Below are positions 27,948 to 37,116 of a stretch of 64,000 nucleotides of DNA, in pieces. A model generated the notes under the pieces. That model was not told the origin of the DNA and did no database searches. It saw nothing but the letters and a program-made list of their open reading frames with translations. This DNA comes from Pseudomonadota bacterium (lineage in GTDB: Bacteria; Pseudomonadota; Gammaproteobacteria; Burkholderiales; Burkholderiaceae_C): the NCBI GenBank assembly GCA_029779845.1, contig JAKOZT010000134.1, positions 1 through 64,000 of the forward strand. The letters are read 5' to 3'. How positions within the stretch are numbered: position 1 is the stretch's first letter; every line of letters begins with the position of its first letter. Position numbers and translations under genes: made by a program.

Positions 27948-29046
27948 GTTGCGCGGCATGCCGGGGCTCTGGCAGCGCATCGCCGGCCTGTTCGGCAGCC
28001 TGCTCGCGATGGGCGGCGCCAAGGCGATCGAGCTGCCCGAAGACCGCGCCGAGGGCCTGTATCACCTCTACAAGGGCGGCGGCGTCACCGCCGACGGGCC
28101 GGCGCTGCTGGTGCGCAAGAGCCTGGCCGACAAGGTCTCGCTGTCGGGCTCGTACTACGTCGATGCGGTCAGCAACGCCTCGATCGACGTGGTCACCACC
28201 GCCAGCAAGTTCAAGGAGACGCGCAAGGCCTACGACTTCGGCGTCGACTACGCCTACCGCGACTCGCTGATGTCGCTGGGCGTCTACCGCAGCAAGGAGC
28301 CCGACTACCAGGCCGACAGCGTCAGCATCGACGTGGCGCAGGAGGTCTACGGCAACATGACCACGGTGGCGCTGGGCTTCACGCGCGGCGTCGACAAGGT
28401 GCTCAAGGCCGGCGAGCCGAGCTTCTCCGACAGCGCCAAGCACTGGCAGTACCGCCTGGGCATCACGCAGGTGCTGACGCCGCGCCTGCTCGGCAGCGCC
28501 AACCTCGAGGTGGTGTCGGACGACGGCTACCTCGGCAACCCCTACCGCGTGGCGCGCGTGTTCGGCGCCAGCGTGCCCGAGCGCAACCCGCGCACGCGCA
28601 CCAGCCGCGCGCTGAAGTTCAAGCTGATCGGCGACCTCGGCGAGCGCAATGCCGCGCGCGTCGAGTACCGCTACTTCTGGGACACCTGGGACATCAAGGC
28701 GCACACGCTGGAAGCCGGCTACAGCCGCTACGTCGGCAACGACTGGCTGGCCGACGGCTTCGTGCGCTTCTACAAGCAGGGGCAGGCGCTGTTCTATTCC
28801 GACAACGCCAGCAGCGAGACGCTGTACCTGTCGCGCAACCGCCAGCTCAGCGACTTCCGCAGCTTCGGCCTGGGCGGCAAGCTGAGCTACACCGCCAAGC
28901 GCGTGCCGGGCCAGTACGAGCTGAAGATCGTCGGTTCGATCGAGCGCATCCGCTTCAACTACGGCAACTTCACCGACATCCGCACGCGCAAGGCCTACGA
29001 CTTCGACGCCAACCTGCTGCAGCTGTACGTGACGGCCACCTTCTGA
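27934..29046 (+). CDS. DUF3570 putative outer-membrane beta-barrel
   Basis: The 370-residue protein has a signal-like N-terminus (about 1-31, GLFGSLLAMGGAKA) followed by many amphipathic strands (SLSGSYYVDAVSNAS, AYDFGVDYAYRDSLMSLGVY, VALGFTRGVDK, ARVEYRYFWDTWDI) and a C-terminal YVTATF typical of outer-membrane barrels. The GTG start (27934) has GGAGG 5 nt upstream and overlaps the DUF4266 stop by 14 nt. The family is uncharacterised; a pore or scaffold partner of the DUF4266 lipoprotein is a reasonable guess. Confidence 0.82.
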   Translation: MAAIELRGMPGLWQRIAGLFGSLLAMGGAKAIELPEDRAEGLYHLYKGGGVTADGPALLVRKSLADKVSLSGSYYVDAVSNASIDVVTTASKFKETRKAYDFGVDYAYRDSLMSLGVYRSKEPDYQADSVSIDVAQEVYGNMTTVALGFTRGVDKVLKAGEPSFSDSAKHWQYRLGITQVLTPRLLGSANLEVVSDDGYLGNPYRVARVFGASVPERNPRTRTSRALKFKLIGDLGERNAARVEYRYFWDTWDIKAHTLEAGYSRYVGNDWLADGFVRFYKQGQALFYSDNASSETLYLSRNRQLSDFRSFGLGGKLSYTAKRVPGQYELKIVGSIERIRFNYGNFTDIRTRKAYDFDANLLQLYVTATF

Positions 29047-29063
29047 ATCCGGAAAAGAACACC

Positions 29064-29642
29064 ATGCCGCTCTTCCATCGCCTCCACCGCGCGCTCGCCG
29101 GCCTCGCGCTGGCGCTCGCCGCGCTGCCCTCCTTCGCGCAGCAGACCGCCGCCACGGCACCCGCGCCGGCCGCCGCCACCGCCAGCGCCCCCGCGCCGGG
29201 CGTGCTCGACGCGCGCATCCAGGAGGTCAAGGGCGACGTGATCCGCCTGAACCGCGACCTGCTGGTGCTCGAAGAAGAGCTGCTGTTCCCGGCCAACACG
29301 CAGGTGGCGCTGTTCGTCTCGATGGACGTGGGCAAGCTGTTCCAGCTCGACTCGGTGCAGATCAAGCTCGACGACAAGACGGTGGCCAACTACCTCTACA
29401 CGCCGCTGGAAGTGACCGCGCTGCACCGCGGCGGCGTGCAGCGCATCTACCTCGGCAACCTGCGCGCCGGCACGCACGAGCTGGTGGCCTTCTTCACCGG
29501 CCAGGGCCCGCACGAGCGCGACTACAAGCGCGGCGCGACGGTCAAGTTCGACAAGGGCACCGAGCCCAAGTACATCGAGCTGCGCATCAAGGACTCCACC
29601 GGCAAGATCCAGCCCGAGTTCGACGTCAAGGTCTGGCAGTAG
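29064..29642 (+). CDS. Secreted protein of unknown function
   Basis: I do not recognise a named domain. The 192-residue protein has a signal peptide (cleavage after SFA, residue about 25), an Ala/Pro-rich linker (about 26-48) and a beta-rich domain (VLDARIQEVKGDVIRLNRDL, QVALFVSMDVGKLFQLDSV, YLGNLRAGTHELVAFFTGQG). Database entries for such proteins are sometimes labelled AraC regulators, but no helix-turn-helix is visible and export argues against it. It stands at the junction between the redox half and the TPR half of the operon and could be a GltC-like periplasmic factor; that is speculation. Confidence 0.6.
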   Translation: MPLFHRLHRALAGLALALAALPSFAQQTAATAPAPAAATASAPAPGVLDARIQEVKGDVIRLNRDLLVLEEELLFPANTQVALFVSMDVGKLFQLDSVQIKLDDKTVANYLYTPLEVTALHRGGVQRIYLGNLRAGTHELVAFFTGQGPHERDYKRGATVKFDKGTEPKYIELRIKDSTGKIQPEFDVKVWQ

Positions 29643-29650
29643 GCGTGCGC

Positions 29651-31546
29651 ATGTCCGTCCAATCCCTGCTGGCCGCCGCCGCGCTGCTCGCCTGCACAGC
29701 CGCCGGCGCGGCGCCGCCCAAGCCCTGGCCGGTGCCGGCCAACGAGGCGGCGCGCCCCATCGAGGCGCCGCACTACGGCGACGCGCTGTTCCAGTTCTTC
29801 CAGGACCGCTATTTCACGTCGATCACGACGCTGATGGCCTCGCAGCATTTCGGCCGCGTCGCGCCGCACGACGACGAGGCCGAGCTGCTGCGCGGCGGCA
29901 TGCTGCTGTCGTACGGGCTGCACCAGGAGGCCGGCGAGATCTTTTCGGGCCTGCTCGACAAGGGCACCGCCGCGCCGGTGCGCGACCGCGCCTGGTTCTA
30001 CCTCGCCAAGATCCGCTACCAGCGCGGCCTGCTCGCCGAGGCCGAGGACGCGGTGGCGCGCGTCGGCCGCGATCTGCCCCGCGCGCTGGAGGAAGACCGG
30101 CTGCTGCTGCAATCCAACCTGCTGATGGCGCGCGGCGACTACGCCGGCGCGGCCGCGCTGCTGGAGAACGTCGACAAGCAAAGCCCGATCGGCCAGTACG
30201 CGCGTTTCAACCTCGGCGTCGCGCAAATCAAGAGCGGCGAGGAAGACAAGGGCGTCAAGCTGCTCGAGGCGCTGGGCCGCGCCCCGGCGCCCGACGAGGA
30301 GATGCGCGCATTGCGCGACAAGGCCAACCTCGCGCTCGGCTTCGCCGCGCTGCAAGGCGGCAAGCCCGACGAGGCGCGCAACGCGCTGCAGCGCGTGCGC
30401 CTGCAGGGCATGCAGTCGAACAAGGCGCTGCTCGGCTTCGGCTGGGCCGCCGCCGAACTGAAGGAGCCCCGGCTCGCGCTGGTGCCCTGGCTCGAACTCG
30501 CCGGGCGCGACCCGAGCGACGCCGCGGTGCTGGAAGCGCGCATCGCGATCCCCTACGCCTACGCCGAGCTGGGCGCCTTCGGCGAAGCGACCGAGCAGTA
30601 CAACAGCGCGATCGCCGCCTACGACGGCGAGGCGCTGCGGCTCGACGAGTCGGTGGCCGCGCTGCGCTCGGGCACGCTGCTCGAAGGCCTGATCGAACGC
30701 AACCCGGGCGAGGAGATGGGCTGGTTCTGGAGCATCCGCGAGCTGCCGCAGATGCCGCACGCCAGCCACCTGACGCAGGTGCTGGCCGGCCACGAATTCC
30801 AGGAGGCGTTCAAGAACTGGCGCGACCTGCGTTTCCTCGACAGGAACCTGAAGGACTGGGACGACAAGCTCGGCGTGTTCGGCGACATGCTCGACAACCG
30901 CCGCCGCGCCTACGCCGAGCGCCTGCCGGCCGTGCAGGCGCAGGCCCGCACGGTGAACCTGCAGGCCTTGCAGCAGCGCCGCGACGCGGTGGCCGGCGAG
31001 GTCGAGCGCGCGGTGCGCGAGCAGGACCCGCAGGCGTTCGCGAACGCGCGCGACCGCGAGCTGCTCGGCGTTATCGAGGGCGTGCAGCAAGGCTTGAAGG
31101 ACGTGAGCGACGCCGCCGAGGCCGAGCGCATCCGCGAGCGCGCGCGCCTGGTGTCGGGCGCGCTGACCTGGCGGCTCGCGCAGGAGTACCCGGCGCGTTC
31201 GTGGGAAGCGACCAAGGACATGAAGATCATCGACGCCGAGCTGGCGCTGGCGCGCGAGCGCGAGGCGGCGGTGGCGCGCGCGCAGGTCGAGGAGCCGGCG
31301 CGCCACGAGGCCTTCGCCAAGCGCATCGCCGAACTCGGCGCGCGCATCAAGGCGCTGATGCCGCGCGTGGCCGCGCTGTCGGAAGACGAGCGCCGCGAGG
31401 TGCAGGAGATCGCGGTGGCCGAGCTGGGCCGCCAGAAGGAGCGCCTGGCCACCTACTCGCAGCAGGCGCGCTTCGCGGTGGCGCAGATGTACGACCGCGC
31501 CACCTCCGCGCCGCAGAAGAAGGACGACGATGCGCCGGCGCAATGA
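29651..31546 (+). CDS. Periplasmic TPR-repeat protein (631 residues)
   Basis: After a signal peptide (AAAALLACTAAGA) the protein carries TPR-like helical repeats over about residues 70-340 (HQEAGEIFSGLLDKG, ARFNLGVAQIKSGEEDKGVK, ALGFAALQGGKPDEARNALQRV), followed by a long charged, coiled-coil-like region (about 410-620) rich in Glu, Arg and Ala. It is probably a periplasmic scaffold. The ATG at 29651 is preferred over a GTG two codons earlier. The 3' end overlaps the next TPR gene by 17 nt, so the two are coupled. Confidence 0.75.
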   Translation: MSVQSLLAAAALLACTAAGAAPPKPWPVPANEAARPIEAPHYGDALFQFFQDRYFTSITTLMASQHFGRVAPHDDEAELLRGGMLLSYGLHQEAGEIFSGLLDKGTAAPVRDRAWFYLAKIRYQRGLLAEAEDAVARVGRDLPRALEEDRLLLQSNLLMARGDYAGAAALLENVDKQSPIGQYARFNLGVAQIKSGEEDKGVKLLEALGRAPAPDEEMRALRDKANLALGFAALQGGKPDEARNALQRVRLQGMQSNKALLGFGWAAAELKEPRLALVPWLELAGRDPSDAAVLEARIAIPYAYAELGAFGEATEQYNSAIAAYDGEALRLDESVAALRSGTLLEGLIERNPGEEMGWFWSIRELPQMPHASHLTQVLAGHEFQEAFKNWRDLRFLDRNLKDWDDKLGVFGDMLDNRRRAYAERLPAVQAQARTVNLQALQQRRDAVAGEVERAVREQDPQAFANARDRELLGVIEGVQQGLKDVSDAAEAERIRERARLVSGALTWRLAQEYPARSWEATKDMKIIDAELALAREREAAVARAQVEEPARHEAFAKRIAELGARIKALMPRVAALSEDERREVQEIAVAELGRQKERLATYSQQARFAVAQMYDRATSAPQKKDDDAPAQ

Positions 31547-34373
31547 CTCCACGCGGCTCGCGATGCGCCCGCTCGCCGTGCTGATGCTCGCCGGCCTGGC
31601 CGCCTGCGCGAGCAAGCCCAAGACCTATCCCGGCGACGACGAGCCGACGCTCGCCTCGCTGTCGGGCCGGACCATCGAGCTGCCCAAGGACCGCAGGATC
31701 GTCGCCGACGAAGAGCAGACGATCTCGGCCTACCGCAAGTTCCTGGAAGCCGCGCCCAAGGCGCCGCAGCGCGCCGAAGCGATGCGCCGCCTGGGCGACC
31801 TGGAGATGGACGTTGCCGACCAGCGCGCCGCCGCCGGCTCGGGCGCGGCCGCCAACCCCGACTACCGCGCCGCGGTGAAACGCTACGAGGAATTCCTCAA
31901 GGCCTACCCCGACGAGCGCGGCAACGACCGCGTCTACTACCAGCTCTCGCGCGCGCAGGAGCAGGCCGGCGACCTGGAGACCTCGCTGAAGACGCTCGAT
32001 CGGCTGGTCGCCGACTACCCCAACACGCTGTACCGCGACGAGGCCAACTTCCGCCGCGGCGAGCTGCTGTTCTCGCTGAAGGACTACCCGCGCGCCGAGG
32101 CGGCCTACACCACCGTGCTGGCCACGCCGCACCGCTCGGAGTTCGCCGAGCGCGCGCTGTACATGCAGGGCTGGTCGCGCTTCAAGCAGGGCAAGCTGGA
32201 GGACGCGCTGCAATCCTTCTTCGGCGTGCTCGACGCGCGCGCGCTCGGCCTGGGCGCCGAGGGCAGCCTGGAGACGCTGCCGGGCCTGTCGCGCGCCGAC
32301 CGCGAGCTGCTGGAAGACACCTTCCGCGTCACCAGCATCAGCCTGGCGAACCTGCAGGGCGCGCAGAGCATCCCGGCCTACATCACCGACGCGAGGCGGC
32401 GCTCCTACGAATACCGCGTCTACGAGCAGTTGGGCGAGCTGTACCTGAAGCAGGAGCGCGTCAAGGATGCCGCCGACACCTTCGGCGCCTTCGCGCGCCT
32501 GAACCCGCTGGACGGGCAGGCGCCGCAGCTGCAGGCGCGCGTGATCGAGATCTACCAGGGCAACGGCTTCCCGGCGCTGGCGCTGGAGGCGAAGAAGGAC
32601 TACGTGTCGCGCTACGGCGCCGACAGCGAATTCCGCCTCGCCAGCCCGCGCGGCTGGGAGAGGGCCCAGCCGCTGGTCAAGACGCACCTCACCGAGCTGG
32701 CGCGCCACTACCACGCCAGCGCGCAGAAGAGCAAGGCGAGCGCCGACTACCAGGAGGCGGTGAAGTGGTACCGCGCCTACATCGCCGCCTACCCCGACGA
32801 CCCCGAGACCGCGCAGAACAACTTCCTGCTCGCCGAGCTGCTCTACGAGGACAAGCGCCTCGCCGAAGCGGCGGTGGAGTACGAGAAGGTCGCCTACCGC
32901 TACCCCGACCACGCCAAGGCGGCGGACGCCGGCTATGCCGCGCTGCTCGCCTACGCCGGGCAGGAGAAGGCGGCGCAGGGCGCGCAGCTCGCGGCACTGC
33001 AGCGCGACGGCGTCGACAGCGCGCTGCGCTTCGCGAAGACCTTCCCGAAGGACGCGCGCACCGGCACCGTACTGACCAACGCCTCGGAGAAGCTGTTCGC
33101 TCTGCGCGACCCCGAGCGCGCCGAGGCCGTCGCGCAGCAGGTGCTGCAGCTCGACCCGCCGGCCGCGCCGGCGCAGCGCCGCGTCGCCTGGACGGTGGTG
33201 TCGCACAGCGCCTTCGACAAGGGCCGCTTCGACGAAGCCGAGAAGGGTTACCGCGAGGTGCTGGCGCTGACGCCGGAGAAGGACGCGGCGCGCGGCGAGC
33301 TGACCGAGCGCCTCGCGGCCTCCGTCTACAAGCAGGGCGAGAAAGCGCGCGCGGCGGGCGACAACGCCGCGGCGATCGGGCACTTCAACCGCGTCGCCGC
33401 GGTGGCGCCGACTTCGACGGTGCGCGCCGCCGCGCAGTACGACGCCGCCGCCGCGATGCTGGCGATGAAGGACTGGGACGGCGCCTCGCGCGCGCTGGAA
33501 GACTTCCGCACGCGCTTCCCCAACCACCCGCTGCAGGCCGAGGTGGGCAACAAGCTCGCGCTGGCCTATCTGGAGCGCAAGCAGTGGAGCCAGGCGGCGG
33601 GCGAGTTCGAGCGCGTCGCGGCTAGTGCCAAGGACGCCAGCGTCGCGCGCGAAGCGCAATGGCAGGCGGCCGAGCTGCACGAGAAGGCCGCCGACAACCG
33701 GCTCGCGCGCGCGAATGCCGCCAAGGCCTACGAGCGCTACCTGAAGCAGTACCCGCAGCCGCTGGAGCGCAACCTCGAGGCGCGCTCGCGCCTGGCGAAG
33801 ATCGCGCATGCCGACGGCGACCGCAAGCGCGAGACCGCCTTGCTGAAGGAGATCCAGCAGGCCGACCTCGCCGGCGGCGGCGCGCGCACCGACCGCACGC
33901 GCTACCTCGGCGCCAGCGCCGCGCTGGCGCTGGCCGAGCCGGTGGTGGCCGAGTACCGCAAGGTGGCGCTGGTGGAGCCGCTGGCGCGCAACCTGAAGAC
34001 CAAGAAGGCGAGGATGGAAGACGCGCTGAAGGCCTACGCGGTGGCGGCCAACTACGGCGTGGCCGACGTGACCACCGCGTCGACCTTCCACATCGCCGCG
34101 CTGTACCAGGACTTCGGCCAGGCGATGCTGAAGTCGGAGCGGCCGAAGAAGCTGTCCAAGGCCGAGCGCGAGCAGTACGACGTGCTGCTCGAAGAGCAGG
34201 CCTTCCCCTTCGAGGAGAAGGCGATCGAGCTGCACGAGACCAACACGAAGCGGGCGGCCGAGGGCATCTACGACCAGTGGGTGAAGCAGAGCTTCGAGGC
34301 GCTGGCGAAATTGCGCCCGGTGCGCTACGGCAAGGCCGAACGCGCGGAAGGAGTCGTCGATGCGATCCGCTGA
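31530..34373 (+). CDS. Large TPR-repeat lipoprotein (947 residues)
   Basis: The N-terminal lipobox LAGLAAC (cysteine near residue 26) makes it a lipoprotein. Most of the chain is TPR units, for example YYQLSRAQEQAGDLETSLKT, DEANFRRGELLFSLKDYPRA, AQNNFLLAELLYEDKRLAEA and NKLALAYLERKQWSQA. Size, lipidation and position next to ExbB/ExbD genes resemble the large TPR components (GltD/AgnA-like) of the Myxococcus Agl-Glt complex, an analogy not tested here. It overlaps both neighbours (17 and 14 nt). Confidence 0.78.
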   Translation: MRRRNDSTRLAMRPLAVLMLAGLAACASKPKTYPGDDEPTLASLSGRTIELPKDRRIVADEEQTISAYRKFLEAAPKAPQRAEAMRRLGDLEMDVADQRAAAGSGAAANPDYRAAVKRYEEFLKAYPDERGNDRVYYQLSRAQEQAGDLETSLKTLDRLVADYPNTLYRDEANFRRGELLFSLKDYPRAEAAYTTVLATPHRSEFAERALYMQGWSRFKQGKLEDALQSFFGVLDARALGLGAEGSLETLPGLSRADRELLEDTFRVTSISLANLQGAQSIPAYITDARRRSYEYRVYEQLGELYLKQERVKDAADTFGAFARLNPLDGQAPQLQARVIEIYQGNGFPALALEAKKDYVSRYGADSEFRLASPRGWERAQPLVKTHLTELARHYHASAQKSKASADYQEAVKWYRAYIAAYPDDPETAQNNFLLAELLYEDKRLAEAAVEYEKVAYRYPDHAKAADAGYAALLAYAGQEKAAQGAQLAALQRDGVDSALRFAKTFPKDARTGTVLTNASEKLFALRDPERAEAVAQQVLQLDPPAAPAQRRVAWTVVSHSAFDKGRFDEAEKGYREVLALTPEKDAARGELTERLAASVYKQGEKARAAGDNAAAIGHFNRVAAVAPTSTVRAAAQYDAAAAMLAMKDWDGASRALEDFRTRFPNHPLQAEVGNKLALAYLERKQWSQAAGEFERVAASAKDASVAREAQWQAAELHEKAADNRLARANAAKAYERYLKQYPQPLERNLEARSRLAKIAHADGDRKRETALLKEIQQADLAGGGARTDRTRYLGASAALALAEPVVAEYRKVALVEPLARNLKTKKARMEDALKAYAVAANYGVADVTTASTFHIAALYQDFGQAMLKSERPKKLSKAEREQYDVLLEEQAFPFEEKAIELHETNTKRAAEGIYDQWVKQSFEALAKLRPVRYGKAERAEGVVDAIR

Positions 34374-35082
34374 GGCAGTGATCCTCGCCGCGGCGCTCGC
34401 AGCTTCGGGCTGCTCGACCATCGGCAGCGGCGTCAAGGCGATCCAGGACAACGTGGTCGCGCCGGTCGCGAAGGCGCTCGCGCCCGAGCCGGCGGCCTCC
34501 GCCGCCTCGGCGCCGGCCGATTCCGGCCCGACCTTCTCGCCGAATCTCAAGCTGCTGCGCCCCGCTGTCGTCGTCACGCCGGCCGCGCAGCGTGCCTTCG
34601 ACGACGCGCTGCGACTGCTGCGCGCCGGCCGCACCGACGAGGCCGAGCGCGCCTTCAAGGCGCTGGCGCAGTCGAATCCCGAACTCGGCGGGCCGCACGC
34701 CAACCTGGGCGTGATCTACCGCCAGGCCGGCAAGTTCGACGAGTCGGTCGCCGCGCTGGAACGCGCCGTCGAGGCGAGCCCGGACCAGCCGCTGTACTTC
34801 AACCAGCTCGGCATCAGCTGCCGCCACGCCGGCCAGTTCGCCAAGGCGCGCGAGGCCTACGAGCGCGCGCTGTCGCTGGATGCGAACTACGCCGCCGCCC
34901 AGCTCAACCTCGGCATCCTGTTCGACCTCTACCTGCGCGACAGCACGCGTGCGCTGGCCGCCTACGAACGTTATACCGAGCTGTCGGGCGGCAAGGACGC
35001 CACGGTGGCCAAGTGGGTCACCGATCTGAAGAACCGCAAACCGGCGCCGGGCCATGCTCCGGCAAAGAAGGAGCAGTCATGA
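34360..35082 (+). CDS. Small TPR lipoprotein
   Basis: The 240-residue lipoprotein (lipobox AASGC) has an Ala/Pro-rich stretch (about 45-70) and three or four TPRs (about 80-210: HANLGVIYRQAGKFDESVAA, YFNQLGISCRHAGQFAKAR, AQLNLGILFDLYLRDSTRAL). It is comparable to GltE-type TPR lipoproteins of Agl-Glt-like systems. Its start overlaps the large TPR gene by 14 nt and its stop overlaps the next ATG (ATGA). Confidence 0.78.
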   Translation: MRSAEAVILAAALAASGCSTIGSGVKAIQDNVVAPVAKALAPEPAASAASAPADSGPTFSPNLKLLRPAVVVTPAAQRAFDDALRLLRAGRTDEAERAFKALAQSNPELGGPHANLGVIYRQAGKFDESVAALERAVEASPDQPLYFNQLGISCRHAGQFAKAREAYERALSLDANYAAAQLNLGILFDLYLRDSTRALAAYERYTELSGGKDATVAKWVTDLKNRKPAPGHAPAKKEQS

Positions 35083-35396
35083 AGCACACGACCGCTTCCC
35101 TCGCGCTGGCGCTGGCGCTGCTCGGCACGGCGGCGCTGGCGCAGGGCGCGAAGAAGCCCGCCGCGCCCGCCTCGGCGCCGGCCGCCGCGCAGGACAGCGC
35201 CGCGCTGGAGCGCCAGCAGATCATCGGCAACCGCGAGCTGCCCAAGGTGCTGTACATCGTGCCGTGGAAGAAGCCGCTGCCCGGCGACCTCGCCGGCCGC
35301 CCCGGCGGCGGCGTGCTCGACGAGGCGCTCGCGCCCGTCGACCGCGACGTGTTCCGCCGCCAGGTGCAGTACGACGCGCAGATCGCGCCGAAGTAA
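35079..35396 (+). CDS. Small secreted protein of unknown function
   Basis: The 105-residue product has a signal peptide (SLALALALLGTAALA, cleavage about residue 22), an Ala/Pro linker, and a short conserved-looking block LPKVLYIVPWKKPLPGDLAG. No family is recognised. GGAG lies before the ATG, which overlaps the previous stop. Its place directly before exbB suggests a periplasmic accessory of the motor. Confidence 0.6.
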   Translation: MKHTTASLALALALLGTAALAQGAKKPAAPASAPAAAQDSAALERQQIIGNRELPKVLYIVPWKKPLPGDLAGRPGGGVLDEALAPVDRDVFRRQVQYDAQIAPK

Positions 35397-35438
35397 ATCA
35401 ACCCCCCGAATCCAAAAGAGTCTTCACAGGAGTCGCCC

Positions 35439-36098
35439 ATGAGCGTGTTCGAGTTTGCCGTCAAGTTCTTCCAGGACAGCGGCGTCGCCATCTACTTCAG
35501 CATCGCGATCATGGCGGTCGGCCTCGCGATCGCCATCGAGCGCTTCATCTTCCTCAGCCGCGCGCGCGCCGAGAACCGCCGCCTGTGGGCCAAGGTGCTG
35601 CCGATGCTGCAGAACGGCAAGTTCAAGGACGTGCTCAACGTCGCCTCCAGCTCCGACGCGGCGATCGGCAAGATCGTCGCCAACGGCCTGGAGCGCATGC
35701 AGAGCCCGGCGCGCCGCGAGGACATCGACAACGCGATGGAAGAAGGCATGATGGAAATCGTGCCGCGCCTGGAAAAGCGCACCCACTACATCGCGACGCT
35801 GGCCAACGTGATCACGCTGGTGGGCCTCTTGGGCACCATCATCGGCCTGATCAAGGGCTTCACCGCGGTGGCAGCCGTGAACCCGGCCGAGAAGGCCGAG
35901 CTGCTGTCGGCCTCGATCTCGATCGCGATGAACAACACCGCGTTCGCGCTGTCGGTGGCGATCCCGTTCCTGCTCATCCACGCCTTCCTGCAGGCGCGCA
36001 CCAGCGAGATCGTCGACGGCCTGGAAGCCGCCAAGATCAGCTTCCTGAACGTGGTGCAGCGCGTGCGCAGCGACGCCGCGCCGGCCGGGACGCGCTGA
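35439..36098 (+). CDS. MotA/TolQ/ExbB-family proton channel subunit
   Basis: This inner-membrane protein (219 residues) has three transmembrane helices: about 15-38 (AIYFSIAIMAVGLAIAIERF), about 118-142 (TLANVITLVGLLGTIIGLIKGF) and about 158-182 (ISIAMNNTAFALSVAIPFLL). The GLLGTIIGLIKGF signature and the conserved Thr/Asn in the last helix are those of ExbB/TolQ. With ExbD it should use the proton gradient to drive the AgmX-like partner. AGGAG lies 7 nt before the ATG. It is equivalent to AglR in the Myxococcus motor; no tonB-exbB-exbD iron genes flank it. Confidence 0.93.
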   Translation: MSVFEFAVKFFQDSGVAIYFSIAIMAVGLAIAIERFIFLSRARAENRRLWAKVLPMLQNGKFKDVLNVASSSDAAIGKIVANGLERMQSPARREDIDNAMEEGMMEIVPRLEKRTHYIATLANVITLVGLLGTIIGLIKGFTAVAAVNPAEKAELLSASISIAMNNTAFALSVAIPFLLIHAFLQARTSEIVDGLEAAKISFLNVVQRVRSDAAPAGTR

Positions 36099-36099
36099 C

Positions 36100-36609
36100 A
36101 TGAGGATTCGCCGCCCGCGCAAGCCGGTTGCGCATCTCGAAGTCACCGCGTTCATCAACGTGATCGTGGTGCTGGTGCCGTTCCTGCTGTCGACGGCGGT
36201 GTTCTCGCGCCTGGCGGTCATCGAGCTGTCGCTGCCGGCGAAGAACTCGGGCGCCGTCGAGCAGCTGAAGGTCGACGACCTCAAGCTCGAGGTGGTGATC
36301 CGCCCCGACGCGCTCGACGTCGGCGACCGCATCGGCGGCCTGATCCAGCACATCCCGAGCAACGCCCAGGGCTACGACCTGGCCTCGCTGTCCACGCTCA
36401 TGCAGCAGGTCAAGGCGAAGTTCCCGCAGACCAAGGCGGCCACCGTGCTGGCGCAGCCCGACACCTCGTACGACGTGCTGGTGCACGTGATGGACACGGT
36501 GCGCGAGGGCATCCCGCCGGGCGCCGACCCGCACGCCAAGGGCGTCGCCGTCGAGCTGTTCCCCGACATCTCGATCGGCGACGCGCCGATCAGCGTCGCC
36601 AAGAAATAG
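36100..36609 (+). CDS. ExbD/TolR-like protein lacking the membrane Asp
   Basis: The 169-residue protein has the short cytoplasmic N-terminus, one transmembrane helix (about 16-40) and a periplasmic domain of ExbD/TolR. Where the family has PLIDVMLVLL this protein reads AFINVIVVLV: the proton-carrying Asp is Asn20 (codon AAC). The rest of the fold seems intact (IELSLPAKNSG, SYDVLVHVMDTVRE). It starts 1 nt after exbB and is followed by a second ExbD that keeps the Asp, so it is probably a non-translocating partner and not a degraded gene. Confidence 0.88.
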   Translation: MRIRRPRKPVAHLEVTAFINVIVVLVPFLLSTAVFSRLAVIELSLPAKNSGAVEQLKVDDLKLEVVIRPDALDVGDRIGGLIQHIPSNAQGYDLASLSTLMQQVKAKFPQTKAATVLAQPDTSYDVLVHVMDTVREGIPPGADPHAKGVAVELFPDISIGDAPISVAKK

Positions 36610-36621
36610 CAGGGGCCGAGC

Positions 36622-37116
36622 GTGAAACTGACGCCACTCGAAAAACGCGCCGCCCGCAAGGAGCGCAACCATTCCGGCCTCGACATGAACCTCGTGGCCC
36701 TGATCGACATCTTCACGATCCTGATCTTCTTCCTGATGTCGAGCACCGGCGTCGAGATCCTGTCGACCGCGCAGGCCATCAAGCTGCCGCAGTCGACCGC
36801 CGAGAAGATGCCGCGCGAGATGCTGGTGGTCACGGTCAGCGCCACCGACATCCTCGTGGACGGCCGCAAGGTCGCGAGCGTGGCCGAGGCGATGGGCAGC
36901 GACGGCGACCTGATCCCGGCGCTGAAGGCCGAGCTCGAACTGCACGCCGGCCGCACGGTGCTGCGCAAGGACAACGAGGCGCAGAACCAGTCGGTGACCA
37001 TCATGGGCGACAAGGAGATCCCCTACCGGCTGCTGCGCAAGGTGATGTTCACCGCGGCGCGTGCCAACTACAGCGACGTGTCGTTCGCGGTGACGCAGAA
37101 GGCGGGCAAGGCATGA
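36622..37116 (+). CDS. ExbD/TolR-like protein with intact proton site
   Basis: The 164-residue subunit has an N-terminal cytoplasmic tail, a transmembrane helix with NLVALIDIFTILIFFLM (Asp29 is the expected proton carrier) and a periplasmic domain (MLVVTVSATDILVDGRKVAS, YRLLRKVMFTAARANYSDVSFAV). It pairs with the Asp-less ExbD upstream and the ExbB-like channel. Two ExbD paralogues after one ExbB is also the AglR-AglQ-AglS arrangement. Its stop overlaps the next ATG (ATGA). Confidence 0.92.
   Translation: MKLTPLEKRAARKERNHSGLDMNLVALIDIFTILIFFLMSSTGVEILSTAQAIKLPQSTAEKMPREMLVVTVSATDILVDGRKVASVAEAMGSDGDLIPALKAELELHAGRTVLRKDNEAQNQSVTIMGDKEIPYRLLRKVMFTAARANYSDVSFAVTQKAGKA

Noticed and set aside
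31347..34703. 1118-codon minus-strand frame opposite the TPR genes
   Set aside because: It is antisense to recognisable TPR lipoproteins with lipobox and repeats; its translation has no recognisable fold.
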